The notes: a model not told the origin generated them from the sequence alone. A stretch of 64,000 bases of DNA from Leptidea sinapis (GCF_905404315.1 NC_066310.1:2046001-2110000), one strand, 5' to 3'; shown: positions 44,096 through 55,639, numbered from the stretch's first letter. Translations and numbers: made by a program.

Positions 44096-44829
44096 GACGA
44101 TAAAATTCAAGAGATGATTTACTTGCCTTCTAGAAAGAGTCTGCTCAGTCTAACATGCAACTTTTTTAACGACATGGTTTTAATTTTATAATACCCAAAC
44201 GAAATATATCTACATAATACATTGTTATAGATCAGGAAAAAAGTATTTTCGAATACAATAGTGTGTATAAAATAGTAATAAAATCCGCCCTGATCTTGCA
44301 CCTTCGGATTTCCACCAGTTTCGCGGCTTACGTGTTGATATTTGCTGATCACTTACACACTACTTTTTCTTATACCTACAATTTAAAGTACAATCATGAC
44401 TTAAATAGTATCATGTAAATCTAAATATAAAGGTACTAGTATTGATGTAGCCGCATTTACATGTGTCTATGTATATGTCTTCCTCAACCTGCAAGTAAAC
44501 CAATCAAAATATTGCATTTCATCGTTCAGCCTTTTTATCTAAACTGTTGTTTTATTTATAGTAAAATATATTATGTTTATTTTTCGCTATGACATTCTTA
44601 ATTATTCTTATTGCATTCATTTTGAAGAATACTGCACTAGTCCCTCAATATCCGGAGTATTTGTATTACCTTCTTGTATAGATTTCTATGAATATGCTTT
44701 TTTTTAGGTAAAAGAGCTTGTAATCGCTAATCTTTATAAATAATCCCACAATAATTCTATTAAAAGTCAAACTAATTACAGTATTATGTTAAATCTGGAA
44801 TTTTGGACATCCATTCTCACAGGTTCGGA
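44096..44829. other. unassigned AT-rich DNA
   Basis: Nothing recognised. Confidence 0.3.
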
Positions 44830-45049
44830 TTTTTTTTATCGAAAAGGAGGACAAACGAGCGTACGGGTCACCTGATATTAAGTGATCACCGCCGCTCACA
44901 TTCTCTTGCAACACCACAGGAATCACAGAAACATTGCTTTGAATATACCCTGATATGTCGTATCGTCCAGGAAACACCGAACAAGGCAGCTCAATTCCTC
45001 AGCTTGGTTGTACGTGGGAGAAAGTTCCTTGAAAACCGCATAGTATTTA
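44830..45049 (-). mobile_element. Zenon-like LINE 3' end, 5' truncated
   Basis: T-run and GAAAAGGAGGACAAACGAGC mark a well-preserved 3' tail. Minus-strand residues VRFSRNFLPRTTKL-like, LFPGRYD and VIPVVLQENVS remain, with part of the FLKGRQ segment deleted. Confidence 0.7.
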
Positions 45050-45326
45050 ATAGTGTTGGCACATAGTCACCACTCATGATCGTTCGTCGACGCCCTTACA
45101 ATAATGCGTGCAATAACGTTATGGTAACAGAGCCGACACTCCGACAGCATTGTGTTAAAAATACAAACAGTGCGACACAATGGCTGCATGTATTGCAGAT
45201 TCCACAGGATGCCAGCTCACTGGGCCGTGCTAATTCTGCTAACGAGATAGAATCGTGCACCGTCCCTGTAACACCAGTTGCTAAGCCGGATACTTAATCC
45301 AGTACGAAACTGTAACTCAATCTATG
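45050..45326 (+). other. GC-richer unique segment with a 73-codon frame
   Basis: The frame at 45076-45297 encodes TQWLHVLQIPQDASSLG and SCTVPVTPVAKPDT among others. Its composition is less AT-biased than chance frames here, so it may be an exon or a transposon remnant. It sits between a LINE and a Rep-A. Not recognised. Confidence 0.2.
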
Positions 45327-45627
45327 TTTTTTTTATGAAAATAAGAGACAAGACGAGCAGGACGTTGAGTTGATAATAATTGAAACGCCTTGCCCATTAC
45401 AATGCAATGCCACTCAGGATTCTTGAAAAACCGCAAAAATTCTGAGCGGCACCACAATTGCGCTCGTCACCTTGAGACATAAGATGTTAAGTCTCATTTG
45501 CCCAGTAATTTCACTAGCTGCGGCGAATTCCCTTCGGACCGAATCACAGTAATGTTGACACATAACTGCTTCACGGCAGAAATAGCAGCAATCTAACCGG
45601 CATCCTGTGAAAGGAGCCTCCCACTGG
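45327..45627 (-). mobile_element. Rep-A, near full length
   Basis: Minus-strand copy, T-run to GGAGCCTCCCACTGG, with a small deletion of GGCGCCGTTGTGGTACCCAT-like sequence near the 5' end. The long hairpin is intact except for one C in the right-hand arm. Confidence 0.85.
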
Positions 45628-45684
45628 GAAAATATCTTAAGAAGAGCACTGGGAGGTTTCACTAAATTGTAGTCTTCTCGTTTT

Positions 45685-45870
45685 GACGTTCTTTCTTGCC
45701 AGGGTGTTCATGGCCATGGGGTTGTTCTTTCTGCTGCGTCTCTTCTCTCAGTTGGAATGCGAGAGCACTCCTCCTTGAGACTATCTGCAGTGACATTTGT
45801 ATTCAGATCAGTCCAGCGTGTAGGTAGCCGACCGCGGGTACACTGCCCCTTTATTCGCCATTGTATTACC
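45685..45870 (-). mobile_element. LINE C-terminal relic of another RTE-like subfamily
   Basis: Minus strand reads CTRGRLPTRWTDLNTNV, TADSLKEECSRIPTERRD and AAERTTPWP then a stop. The RGR.P.RW.D block followed by an acidic helix and R..W/RD is the RTE-type C-terminal pattern, here with residues unlike the ATG-tail family. Confidence 0.5.
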
Positions 45871-46695
45871 TAAGCATTTAGGTACCTACATCAATATATA
45901 TGGAAGCACAAAGGCGATGTTGGAAATTTTATTTCTCAACAACCCCCATAACATATCGTTGGAAATGTATAAGAAGAAGGTGCCAACAATGGCAGAAGAC
46001 ACGCGAGGGACAAACGTATCGTCACTGGTAATGTTATATTTATGGACCTACCTTAATTTATCGGATTTTATTTATTAATGTCGAAGTGAAGCTTAACTTT
46101 ATACGGATTAAAAGAATCTTTATTAAATCTATCCCATATTCATTGCCTTGCCTCAGATTGTGGCTACAATAAATTTCATCAATATTGGTCGCATAACTAT
46201 GCTGAGTCATGAAGGAATAACAGATATAAAATAAAACGAAGTCATTAATGACATTTGTTTTCTTCTCAAAGTTGAATCCTTCATAATTATTATGAACTTT
46301 GCTTAAATCATACTGTTTCAATACAAAACTCCGCTCTGAGGGAGTAAAAACAACGTTATGAACTCCTCCAATATTTGTGCTTCCTAAGACAGACTAAATT
46401 AATTTCACAATTATTTTAAATTATAATATACATACTTTCAACCGCGACTTTATACGGGAACAAATTCATATTTGCATTTATAATTAGTAAGTTATTGAAT
46501 AAATTTCTTCCAAAGAAACAACTCCAACAGCAGAGACTAGATGGTGCACTATACAATTGTCTATTCGCGTATTCCTAAATAACCATACAACAAATTTATT
46601 GCACATTTAAATCTCCATTAATTTAAAATCATTTGTCTATATTTCATCAAAAGCAGCTAATATAAGCTTTTAAATTGTATTTGAATCAGTATTAT
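45871..46695. other. unassigned DNA
   Basis: Nothing recognised. Confidence 0.3.
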
Positions 46696-47182
46696 TTATG
46701 GAAGAACACGAAAATTTTGTTTACGGGTCACGTAATGTCAAACGATCACATTCTCTTAAAAAAACAGAGGAATCGCTGCGTTGCCTATTAGGAAGGTGGA
46801 TGCGCTTTTTTGAAGGCACTCATGTCGAATTGTTCTGGAATGCCGTACAGGGAAGCTGATTTCACAGTTTAGTTGTACGTAGAAGAAAGTTCCTCGAAAA
46901 TCGCACTGTGAAGGAATGATGAGTATGGTGAGGATGGATATTTGTAGCGCGTGCGAATTATTCTACGGCAGGTCAAACAGCTCTTCATAAAATTTCTCGT
47001 TATAGATGCGGTGGAAGATAACAATGAAGCGAGCGACGTCTCTACGCAACACCAAGTGTACAACTACTTGTTCACAGCCCTGGGTCCTCAGCGATTCGAT
47101 CAGCTCTGCGTTGCAGGCGGTTTAATGGTTCAAACTGTTACTGGATTGCAACAGACTGGCAATGAGAGCAATATGCTTCAAA
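46696..47182 (-). mobile_element. Zenon-like LINE C-terminus, older copy
   Basis: Covers nearly the same extent as 38299-38733 plus more upstream sequence. Minus-strand remnants: LRRDVARFIVIF, YEELF, CEISFPVRHS, then the tail. Substitutions are frequent (about one in five bases by eye), so this is an older insertion than 38299-38733. Confidence 0.7.
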
Positions 47183-47299
47183 GCTAATTTGGCTTTGGCC
47201 CCGTAGGCAATCAATAAATGTTACTGTAACGGGAAAACAGGTGTAAAGAGACCTTATTGAGGTCCCATACGCTTGTCATAATAGCTCTTATCAACACCG

Positions 47300-47640
47300 C
47301 TGAAAAGGCCTTTAGCACTTTCTACGGGCATGTATCGCAACGTGGAAGCGACTCCACTGTACGCTTATTAGTGCAGGGTAAAGTCGAAGGCACTAGACCA
47401 AGAGGCAGATCCTCGATGAGGTGGACGAACCAAGTGAGGCAAGCTGTCAACGGTACTCTGCATGAATGCACGAGAAGAGCGGCAGTTCGCGACGAGTGGC
47501 GTACAATTGTGAAACAGGCCACTAACCTCCACGTGACGACCTCGAGGCACGACCACTCTGACAAGAGTGTTACACCGAAGAAGAAGGAGAAGAAAAGGCC
47601 TATGATACTGAAAGATGATAAATATAGCAAAATTATATCA
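47300..47640 (+). mobile_element. LINE ORF2 C-terminus with GAA-rich end
   Basis: Plus-strand frame: FYGHVSQRGSDSTVRLLVQG, KVEGTRPRGRSSMRWTNQV, RQAVNGTLHECTRRAAVRDE, WRTIVKQATN, then TTSRHDHSDKSV and a lysine-rich end from AAGAAGAAGGAGAAG. The GH, VEG.R.RGRS..RW.DQ, H...R.A..R..W order is an RTE-type LINE C-terminus, a third subfamily here. The frame is open to the end, so this copy is comparatively young. Its 5' part is missing. Confidence 0.7.
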
Positions 47641-49111
47641 GGCTGAAACTCTGAATTGCCACAACCCTAACAGTGGAGAATCGACCGGAAGTTTCTTAAT
47701 ATACACAATTGCATCAGAATAATATATTCCTTTTTATTCTGCTTTGGCCTTGAGCTCTGAGGTAGGGTTGGCAGGTTTGCGATTTAATTTATATTTATCG
47801 CTGTACAATCGTACCTACATCATGACTATGTGGTGTGGTTACAATGCTAGCGATTAGTGAGGAGGCCGCTGTGGCCATTAAGTTTTAACATCAGTGGTCA
47901 TAGCCATACAAACGACTCTTTTTTGCTTAGTTTTTAGCTCTAGACCTATTTAGAGAATAGAATTATTTTCTTTTTTTGATATTCTTGTCATAAATAGTAA
48001 TTAAGTATTAAACTCAGTTTAATTATATAGGCCACAAACAGAGGCCTAGTATACAAATCCGACTACAATACGCGGATTAATTAAAAAATTCTGACACAGA
48101 ATATTTGCAGACCATTCAGTTTCAGAAATTTTGTTAAAATTAGTAAAATTTTGGTGGAGGACATTGCCGAGAACGAAACCCTGATTTCTTGAGTTTTTTA
48201 CTCACGATTTTTAGTGGGAGCTGCAGTTGTCCTGTGCTTATCGCACTGATGATTATGAAATAGACAACAACAGACTTGATTACGGGTGACAGCCCTAAAA
48301 TGAAAAGAATGCTTGACGTAATGATCCGCTGTGCACAATCTGTGGGCGGAAGTTAGCGGAAAATAGAGTAAGTAATAAAGTTTATTTGACGTACACAACG
48401 GTGCCTATTGAGGAATTCAACACATTAAATTTAGTGCCGGCTCTGTTTATTATTATAATCTTTGACGTGCGAAGTTTTATAGTTGAATATCTAGTTTGTA
48501 AACAGCACGAAAGTTACATACTACACACACAATAAGTAAATCTTTTATGAAGTCGTAACAATCATTTTATTCCTTTGATATAATCATTTCAATGTAAATA
48601 ACAAGGTAATAGAGATGGTATAAGTGCTTATTCATTGCGGGACGTTTATCGCCTTCATATAGGTACGATACATTACTACGTTTTCTTGCAACGCACCGGA
48701 TATTGAGGGACTTGTGCAGCACAGGATGGGGAGTGGTGAGGCAAACGCCCATGGACATCCGCAAAAACCTACGTTCGAACCGCAGTCCCGACTCTTTGGA
48801 ATAAGTCCTTGTGGTTCCAATCTCAAAAAATGTTTACCTTAACCGGCTTACCACAGGCACATTGTCATAACTTCCCTGTTCTTCTAAATTATGGAGAGCA
48901 TTATAAGCCACCAGGTCTTGCCTACAAGCGGCCGCCAGTTGATCATCTCTAATGACTTATTGACTGGTTATCATCTGGTGTACCTGACTCATCGATGGGT
49001 GATGGCTGTTGGAAGTACCTAAGACCTGGAAGTTGGCCTCAATACAAGCATAAGCCGACCATCTCCAAAAATTACATATTTTCGTCAATGTTGCATGTTT
49101 TTATTACTTAT
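47641..49111. other. unassigned DNA
   Basis: No gene recognised in about 1.5 kb. 48640-48810 is GC-richer (GTTCTTGCAACGCACC-like, CAAACGCCCATGGACATCCGC) and may be a decayed repeat. Confidence 0.25.
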
Positions 49112-49166
49112 GAACTGTCAAACCTACCACCCATTCCATAAAATATGCGTCGGACATGAGAAGTTA
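49112..49166 (-). mobile_element. family E scrap
   Basis: AACTGTCAAACCTACCACCC, ATTCCATAAAATATGCGTC and GGACATGAGAAG are the reverse complement of the GGCCTGAGGCATTC...GGGTGGTAGGTTT block of family E. Confidence 0.45.
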
Positions 49167-49355
49167 AAATATCATTGTATGATATATTTATGTATGGCAT
49201 TTCCTCTTGGACGATACATATATGTGTTACTCTAGAATTTCAAGAGATTCATCCAAATTTCATTCAAATGTTTGTACTGCGGTCATGTTTGTAAGGCAAG
49301 CTAGGTAAGCCTGCAAATCTCAGACTTGTAATGCAAATATTAAAGTACAAATTGA

Positions 49356-49630
49356 TTTTTCTTTATGAAAACAAGGGATGAGGCGGCTTCAGCTGATGGT
49401 AATTGATACGCCCTGCCCATTACAATGCAGTGCCGCTCAAGATTATTGAAAAACCCAACAATTCTGAGCGGCACCACCACAATTGCGCTCTGACGAGCGT
49501 GACCCTTGAGACATAAGAAGTCAAGTCTCGTTTGCCCAGTAACTTCACTAGCTACGGCGCCCTTCGGACCGGACCTGCTTCACGGCAGAAATAGGCGTCG
49601 TTGTGGTACCCATAATCTAGCCGGCATCCT
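49356..49630 (-). mobile_element. Rep-A, 5' end missing
   Basis: Minus-strand copy from the tail to CTAGCCGGCATCCT. There is a short duplication beside the hairpin (GCGCTCTGACGAGCGTGACC in place of GCGCTCGTCACC) and a deletion removing the small hairpin. Confidence 0.8.
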
Positions 49631-50117
49631 TTTCCGTCCATGAATACTTTTGACAGCATATTTATAGTTTTATTAACTGGAGTATTCACCCGTGCACGGC
49701 GCGGCATCAGCGATGAATATTATTATTTATTATAAACAACTTTACTTGAAATCATTCGTTTTAACAATCTCAACATTCAAAAGACATGTTTTGTTATTTG
49801 CAGAAAATTATTAATGCCACGAGTGCTTTATGCTGGCGCCTGTTTTTTGTCTGTCTATCTGTCTATTAGTTACGTTTTTTATTAATATTTACCAATTTAT
49901 CTCGATAAAGCTAAATTGCTTTTATAGCTTCACAATAACATTGTTAAAATTATCCTTAAAGTGCTGTTTTTGTCAGTCGCTACCAAATTCAGGAATTGAT
50001 TTCAAATTTAGTGATTTATATCTATTCATTTATTTATTGCATATAAACATACAGTATTTCCTCAACATATGCAATGCAAATACAAATTCCACTGCATCAT
50101 GTTATCAACATGAAGTG

Positions 50118-50232
50118 CACACCCGAGATAAATGCGGTAGAAGATGGAGAGAGAATCCACATCTCTACGAAACGCCAAAGTGTCGAGCCGATCTGAGATC
50201 ACTAGATCGTCAATGATTTGAGCTGCTCTTCA
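50118..50232 (-). mobile_element. Zenon-like LINE internal fragment
   Basis: CGAGATAAATGCGGTAGAAG, CCACATCTCTACGAAACGCC, CGTCAATGATTTGAGCTGCT match the LRRDVA...FYRIYH and AARIV coding blocks of the LINE. The tail is absent. Confidence 0.6.
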
Positions 50233-50324
50233 CAGTCAAAGTCATATGAAACTTAGAATTTATAGACTGTAAGGCTTACTAATATACTAAGCGCTTTTGA
50301 ATCTTTATTGTAAATATTATATTC

Positions 50325-50500
50325 GGACAGGACGTTCAGTTGATTGTAATTAATATGCTCTACCCATTACAATGCAGTGCCGCTCAGGATTCTCGAAAAA
50401 CCCAAAAATTCTGAGTGGCACTACAACTGTGCTTGTCACCTTGAGACATAAGATGTTAAGTCTCATTTACCGCAACAACGCCCTTTTAGTGGGCATGATG
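50325..50500 (-). mobile_element. Rep-A 3' half, minus strand
   Basis: GGACAGGACGTTCAGTTGAT through the long hairpin to AAGTCTCATTTACC, then a decayed ACAACGCCC block. The tail T-run is missing. It faces another Rep-A (50575-50878) head to head, with 5' ends toward each other. Confidence 0.75.
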
Positions 50501-50574
50501 AGCCATGTTATAGCATACACATATCGAAGTAAACATAGTACTTATATATCAATTATTCATATCAGCACACATCA

Positions 50575-50878
50575 CACCACAATGGCACCTATTTATGCAG
50601 TGAAGCAGTAATGTGTAAACATTACTGTGTTTCGGTCTGAAGAGCTCCGTAGCTAGTGAAATTACTGGGCAAAAAAAGACAACATCTTATGTCTCAAAGT
50701 GATGAGCGCATTTGTAGTCAAACAAAACATTGGTGGTAACTAACGTAGTACCACTCAGAACTTTTGGGTTTTTCAAGAAACCTGAGCTGCACTGCATTGT
50801 GCGGCAATGGGCAGGGCGTAACAGTTACCATCAACTGAACGTCCTGCTCGTCTCGTCCCTTATTTTCATAAAAAAAAA
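50575..50878 (+). mobile_element. Rep-A with a 26-bp insertion
   Basis: Lacks the first ~60 bp. It has a perfect small hairpin (CAGTAATG 50606-50613, CATTACTG 50620-50627) and a long hairpin interrupted just before its left arm by 26 bp (50719-50744) flanked by GTAGT on both sides. It ends CTTATTTTCATAAAAAAAAA. Confidence 0.8.
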
Positions 50879-50961
50879 TCATCTCTATACGATTTTAATT
50901 ATAAGCCCAAGATTTTTTGTAACTGTTAAAATTTATTGATTTGCAAGAGCGTGGCCGCTTT

Positions 50962-51370
50962 TTTTCCCGCTACTTCGTAAAGGGTTGAGCTAATGAGAAG
51001 AAGTAGCAAGGAACTCATTGTCACTCTTTTAAATCAAGACTTACATTTTCATTGTTTTACAAATCAGTTCAATTACAATATATGCAAAGTGACGCAACAA
51101 AAATACTCAAATGTCAAAAACTGATAGGCTTATACGAGTAAGTCAAAAAAGAAAAAAAAAGAAAATTAATACTTATACACACAAGAGTTATTGAGTACAA
51201 TGGATGCATCAATCCATACATACCGTAAATAAATAGAGGCATTATGTGAGCATTTCATAAAATAAAATAATATATAATACCTTTAACTTTAAGATAACTA
51301 AACAAAGGAAATAATAATAATAAAAAAACATCAAACAGACCTCCCGGCAACAATAATTGTGAACATGATG
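50962..51370 (-). mobile_element. family L LINE-like 3' end, minus strand
   Basis: Inverted counterpart of 41945-42490: CCCGCTACTTCGTAAAGGG, GAAGAAGTAGCAAGGAACTC, CATTTTCATTGTTTTACAAA, TCAAACAGACCTCCCGGC. It lacks the final CATGAATAAAGTGATTTTG segment, so its 3' end was lost at the CpG-containing junction near 50950. Confidence 0.6.
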
Positions 51371-52057
51371 TATGCTCGTTCGTTCGGCAATAGAAAAATA
51401 TCAGAAACACTACAGAATGTTTTTTTTTTTGAGCTTACTAAACTTGTTATTGAATTCGATGTTTTGATTAAATACAACTAAAAAAAATAGTTTACTAATT
51501 TACAATTGTATTATTGTTTTTATCTCACGCCTGACCCAATTTAATATTTTGAACATCATATTTTTTGTTGAATATATATTTATATATTGAAGTTTAAAAG
51601 TCATCATTTTTGTTCCAGTTAAATTTTTTTGCGTTTGTGTCAAATCATTCGTTGTTTGATGCAAACCTGTTTTGGGGCCGAGCTAATCATATTTAATTTT
51701 TGATATTATAAATCAACCTACTTATTAGATTTATTAGGTTAAAAGTCACAGTCGATAAACCGTTATATATCTTGTAGTTACACATAATACCTAATATGCT
51801 ACGGTTAAACTTGTATTTAGTGCAAAATATACATGAGACATTTTTTATACGCGTTCTCGACATTCATTGCAATATTTATTTTGTTTTAAATTCATTGAGT
51901 GATTTAGATGTTTGATTAAAAAACCTTAATAAGTATTACAGCTAATATTTCTAGCAGATACATTTTGGTCACGGCAGGTTCAAATACAAACTGGGTACTT
52001 AACCCAGAAAAATAAAAAAATAAGTAAGAGAATAGTGATAAAAGTTAAAAGTTTGTG
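51371..52057. other. unassigned AT-rich DNA
   Basis: Nothing recognised. Confidence 0.35.
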
Positions 52058-52371
52058 TTTTTTAATGAAAATAAGAAACGAGGTGAGCAGGACGTTCAGC
52101 TGATGGTAATTGATACGCCCTGCCCATTACAATGCATAGCCGCTCAGGAATCTTGAAAACCCAAAAATTTCTGAGTGGCACTACAACTGCGCTCGTCACC
52201 TTGAGACATAAGATGTTAAGTCTTATTTGCCCAGTAATTTCTACTTCTACTACGGCGTCCTTCAGGCCGAAACACAGTAATGCATACACATTACTGCTTC
52301 ACGGCAGAAATAGGCGCCGTTGTGGTACCCATAAACTAGCCGGCATCCTGTGCACAGGAGCCTCCTACTGG
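52058..52371 (-). mobile_element. Rep-A, full length
   Basis: Minus-strand copy from the T-run to GGAGCCTCCTACTGG, one of the best preserved, with both hairpins (the left arm of the long one shortened by 2 bp) and the CATAAACTAGCCGGCATCC 5' region. Confidence 0.85.
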
Positions 52372-53203
52372 TTAAAGCTTATTTATAAATTTAAAAAATA
52401 ACTTATGTAAAGAAATATAATAGTTATGTATATGGTATCCTAACCGTATTTTAGATTTACTAAGGAAAAATTGTATTTACATATCTGTTACTATCACTCA
52501 CGATGAGAGAGCAGTCTTATACAAAAATGAATATGAAACGCTATTTGAGAAGTGTAGTCCAGTGCCAGAGAGTCTATGCTATTCCTCATGAATTTATCAT
52601 AAACTTCAGCTTTATAATACTAAAGCTAGATAATACTTAAGTTTTAGCAAATAATGAAAGTAAAATATGACAGAGGTGAACATTTTTACTGAAAAAAAAA
52701 ATGAAATTCGATCGGTATAAAAGATTAACCATATATTATATAGCTTACATTGTAGTACGGAATTTGGGCGGTGAGCGATATTGCATTAGGTGACAATCAC
52801 CGACTATATGATCTTCCCTTGTGAAACTATATAGGTTCCTTCAATGACACCACTCAATATTAAGGCAACAAAAAAAGCCGAATACATTGCATTTATTACA
52901 ATTCAGCAATTTCAGTAAAAACTTAAGCCTAGTTCGCTTCTAAGCCGGCTGATCCCAACTTTGTCGAAAACTGTAACACTGTCTGCAACATACAACAGTT
53001 ACATCTCTCGTGACATACGAGACGCACTTGACAATTGGTAACAAGTCCCGTAATGGATCCCGCAAATTTTGTAACTGTTATATATTTTATCATTAATTGT
53101 GTGTCAGTCTATACAGCACGTGTCAAAACACTATTCTGTGTTGCTATGCGTCTAGCTTCTTATATTTGCGAATAAAAAGTAATTATTATGAATGAATATA
53201 TCT
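52372..53203. other. unassigned AT-rich DNA
   Basis: Nothing recognised. Confidence 0.35.
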
Positions 53204-53792
53204 TCATAGACGTCGCTTCATTGTGAGTCTTCTACCGCATCTACGACGGGGAGTGTTCCGAAGAGCTGTTTAAGGCTTAAACCAAGATATCGTCAAAATA
53301 GCGCATAGTTGAAACCATTTCTTGACAGTTTATATAAAGCTAATATTTTAACATAAAATATTTAAGTATATATATGTAGATATTCTGTAGAATATGAGAA
53401 GAACATTCATTTTTTCATTACATTTCAATTTTTTATAGACAGTGCGAAAAAAAAAACACCATAATACCCCTACCTTTTACAGTTAGAGCCATGCTAATCT
53501 TTCAATCTAGATAAATTAATTTAATTGTACACCAATACTATTTAACATGACACAGTTTTGTAAAGAAAATTTTATTATGTTTGTAATAAATTAAAAGTGC
53601 TTCTAATCTCGAATTAAAACTATGGCGATTTTGAGAGAGCTTACTTAGCTCTGCTCGATTCCTCAAGGCCGTTGGCTCGGGTCCCAGCGAATTCCACCTT
53701 TGCACGAAATTCACACCATCTGGATGTAAGGATTTGCAGGAGACTGTGGGCGGGGGTTATAGTTTGTCCTCCTCGAACATTAAAAAAATAGT
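53204..53792 (+). mobile_element. Zenon-like LINE, plus strand, interrupted
   Basis: 53204-53276 (GACGTCGCTTCATTGTGAGT, CTTCTACCGCATCTACGACG, AGTGTTCCGAAGAGCTGTTT) and 53689-53792 (GCGAATTCCACCTTTGCACG, CACACCATCTGGATG, TTTGTCCTCCTCGAAC, AAAAAAATAG) are collinear parts of one LINE. About 410 bp lie between them with no recognised identity, and most of the sequence between HLDV and the tail is deleted. Confidence 0.6.
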
Positions 53793-53905
53793 GAATTCCA
53801 TGCTGAATTTTGTTTTTAAATTAGCGTTCCTATGAATATTGCAGTTGTGAAACCCAAATTTAACTATATAATCGAAAATTTGAGAGTTGTAAATAGATCA
53901 AACTA

Positions 53906-54312
53906 GACAAGACGAACGCAATATAATAATGCTTTAAGGATGTTGTTCGGGCTCCCGCGGTACTGTAGCGCATCAGGTATGTTTGGGGATGCACACGTGG
54001 ATGACTTTTCATCAATCATCCGCAAACGGACAGCCTCACTGATGCGTAGGATTCGTGCGAGTACTGACAATATGATGGTTATAGGTAATGATGCCGAATG
54101 TCCTGTTCTGAGACACTGTGTTCATATACACACCCATGTACCTGGTGTCTAAAAACAACGCAGATTTATGAATTAATTTAAATCAAAACTAATGTTCAAA
54201 TGTTTTTATAATTTTGCTAATTTTTAATTTTACTAACATAGTTTTTAACTCTACTAACAATATGTGTATTTATAATGGTCTGAATTAAATGAATTTTATT
54301 TATTTTTTATTT
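53906..54312 (+). mobile_element. LINE ORF C-terminus (LLGLPR.CSASGMF type)
   Basis: The frame reads QYNNALRMLFGLPRYCSASG, MFGDAHVDDFSSIIRKRTAS and LMRRIRASTDN, then CPVLRHCVHIH and a stop near 54150, followed by an AT-rich 3' UTR ending ATGAATTTTATTTATTTTTT. The N.A.R.L.GLPR.CSASGMF...D.F....RKR..SL..R.R pattern is a C-terminal block I know from lepidopteran LINE reverse transcriptases. The frame is open over about 80 codons. The exact clade is uncertain. Confidence 0.6.
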
Positions 54313-54583
54313 AAATATCCCTGCACCTATACAAACTGTTATTGGGCGCGAGATTCGAAACCTATTAGTAATAATAACAGGCCATATTTTATTTTAATAA
54401 TTGAAGCGAAATCGGGATTGATAACAATGAGGTCATTATATAGTATAGTAGCTGTGTATCACACAAATGGCCTGCCTAAATTATATCAATGGATCCTTCA
54501 ACCTTGACCCGATAAAAAATTATTTGCTACCGGCTTTGTATTGATCATATACTTCGTAATGTATTTACTGCTATATCATTGTA

Positions 54584-54944
54584 CTAGCTGACCCGGCAAA
54601 CGTTATTTTGCTATATAAATAATTTTAAGAGTTAGACCGTTTCTTAGGCATTGTACCATTACTTTATTGTTCTAAAATAAAATATTTTTTCTAAAATAAA
54701 CGTAGCCTAAGTTATTCCTTATTACATCAGCTACCTGCCAATAAAAGTCCCGTCAAAATCGGTCCAGCCATTTCAGATATTAGCAGGAACAAACAGACAG
54801 ACAGATAAAAATGTTAAAATGTGTTATTTTGGTGTATGTACCGTATATATTCATTTCATTATATATTTTCATATACATGTAGTAAAAAATTGTTATTTCA
54901 ATATTATAAACAGACACTCCAATTTTATTAGTAATATGTATAGA
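54584..54944 (-). mobile_element. non-autonomous Helitron H5, complete
   Basis: The minus strand begins TCTATACATATTACTAATAA after an A and ends GCCGGGTCAGCTAG before a T. The body includes GTCTGTCTGTCTGTTTGTTC, GGCTGGACCGATTTTGACGG and GTAGCTGATGTAATAAGG. The 3' hairpin is GCAAA-ATAACG-TTTGC, 8 bases before CTAG. 361 bp, non-coding. Confidence 0.85.
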
Positions 54945-55147
54945 TAATAATATGGTTCTTACGGAATCAATTAAACCATATATATAGTCAAATAGAACTA
55001 CTACATAATTAGGTATTTGTTTTGTTGAATAATCGTCAAATCATTCTTACATTAAAATAGTTATCAGTAAAATGAATTTGGTTGCCGTCCTTCACCTAAT
55101 GGTAAACATTACTGACGAGAACGTATCCGCACATTTTTACACGCTTT

Positions 55148-55200
55148 TCATTTATCACCTGATGTTAAGTTATCACCGCCTCCTACTTCTCCTGCAACCA
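55148..55200 (-). mobile_element. Zenon-like LINE tail scrap
   Basis: TCACCTGATGTTAAGTTATC, ACCGCCTCCTACTTCTCC and TGCAACCA match the 3' UTR block just before the LINE tail. The tail itself and all coding parts are gone. Confidence 0.4.
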
Positions 55201-55639
55201 ATGTTAACATGATGCGGATGGAATTTCAGAATTTAACGTTATGTCTGCTGGTTGGATTAAGCTGTTGTATATAGTAGCGATGCCCAGACTTGAATGAAAC
55301 TACACAGATTTTTATAGAAGCTTTCGTAAAATGGTACTAACGAAGAATGCATTGTATCAGGACTCAGAAAGTTTTGTATAGTGAGGTACACCAACCAGCA
55401 CTTGGGCAGAAAACGGGAATTGCAGCGGACCGATTTAAGAAAAGTAAACTAACTGGGTCAAGATTTACGACATGAGAGATACGACCTTTGAATAACATCT
55501 GAAGATGGTAAACAGAAGGCAAATAAAGTGATGGATGAAGCTAAGTTTTCTTTGCTGATCATGGCTAATCTCCAGTATTAGAGAAGCAAATGATGAGTGA
55601 GAGATACCTTACCTTAATCTCTTACGTCCTTTCCCTATA

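Noticed and set aside
47322..47630. 102-codon minus-strand frame
   Set aside because: Antisense to the RTE-like LINE frame at 47300-47640.
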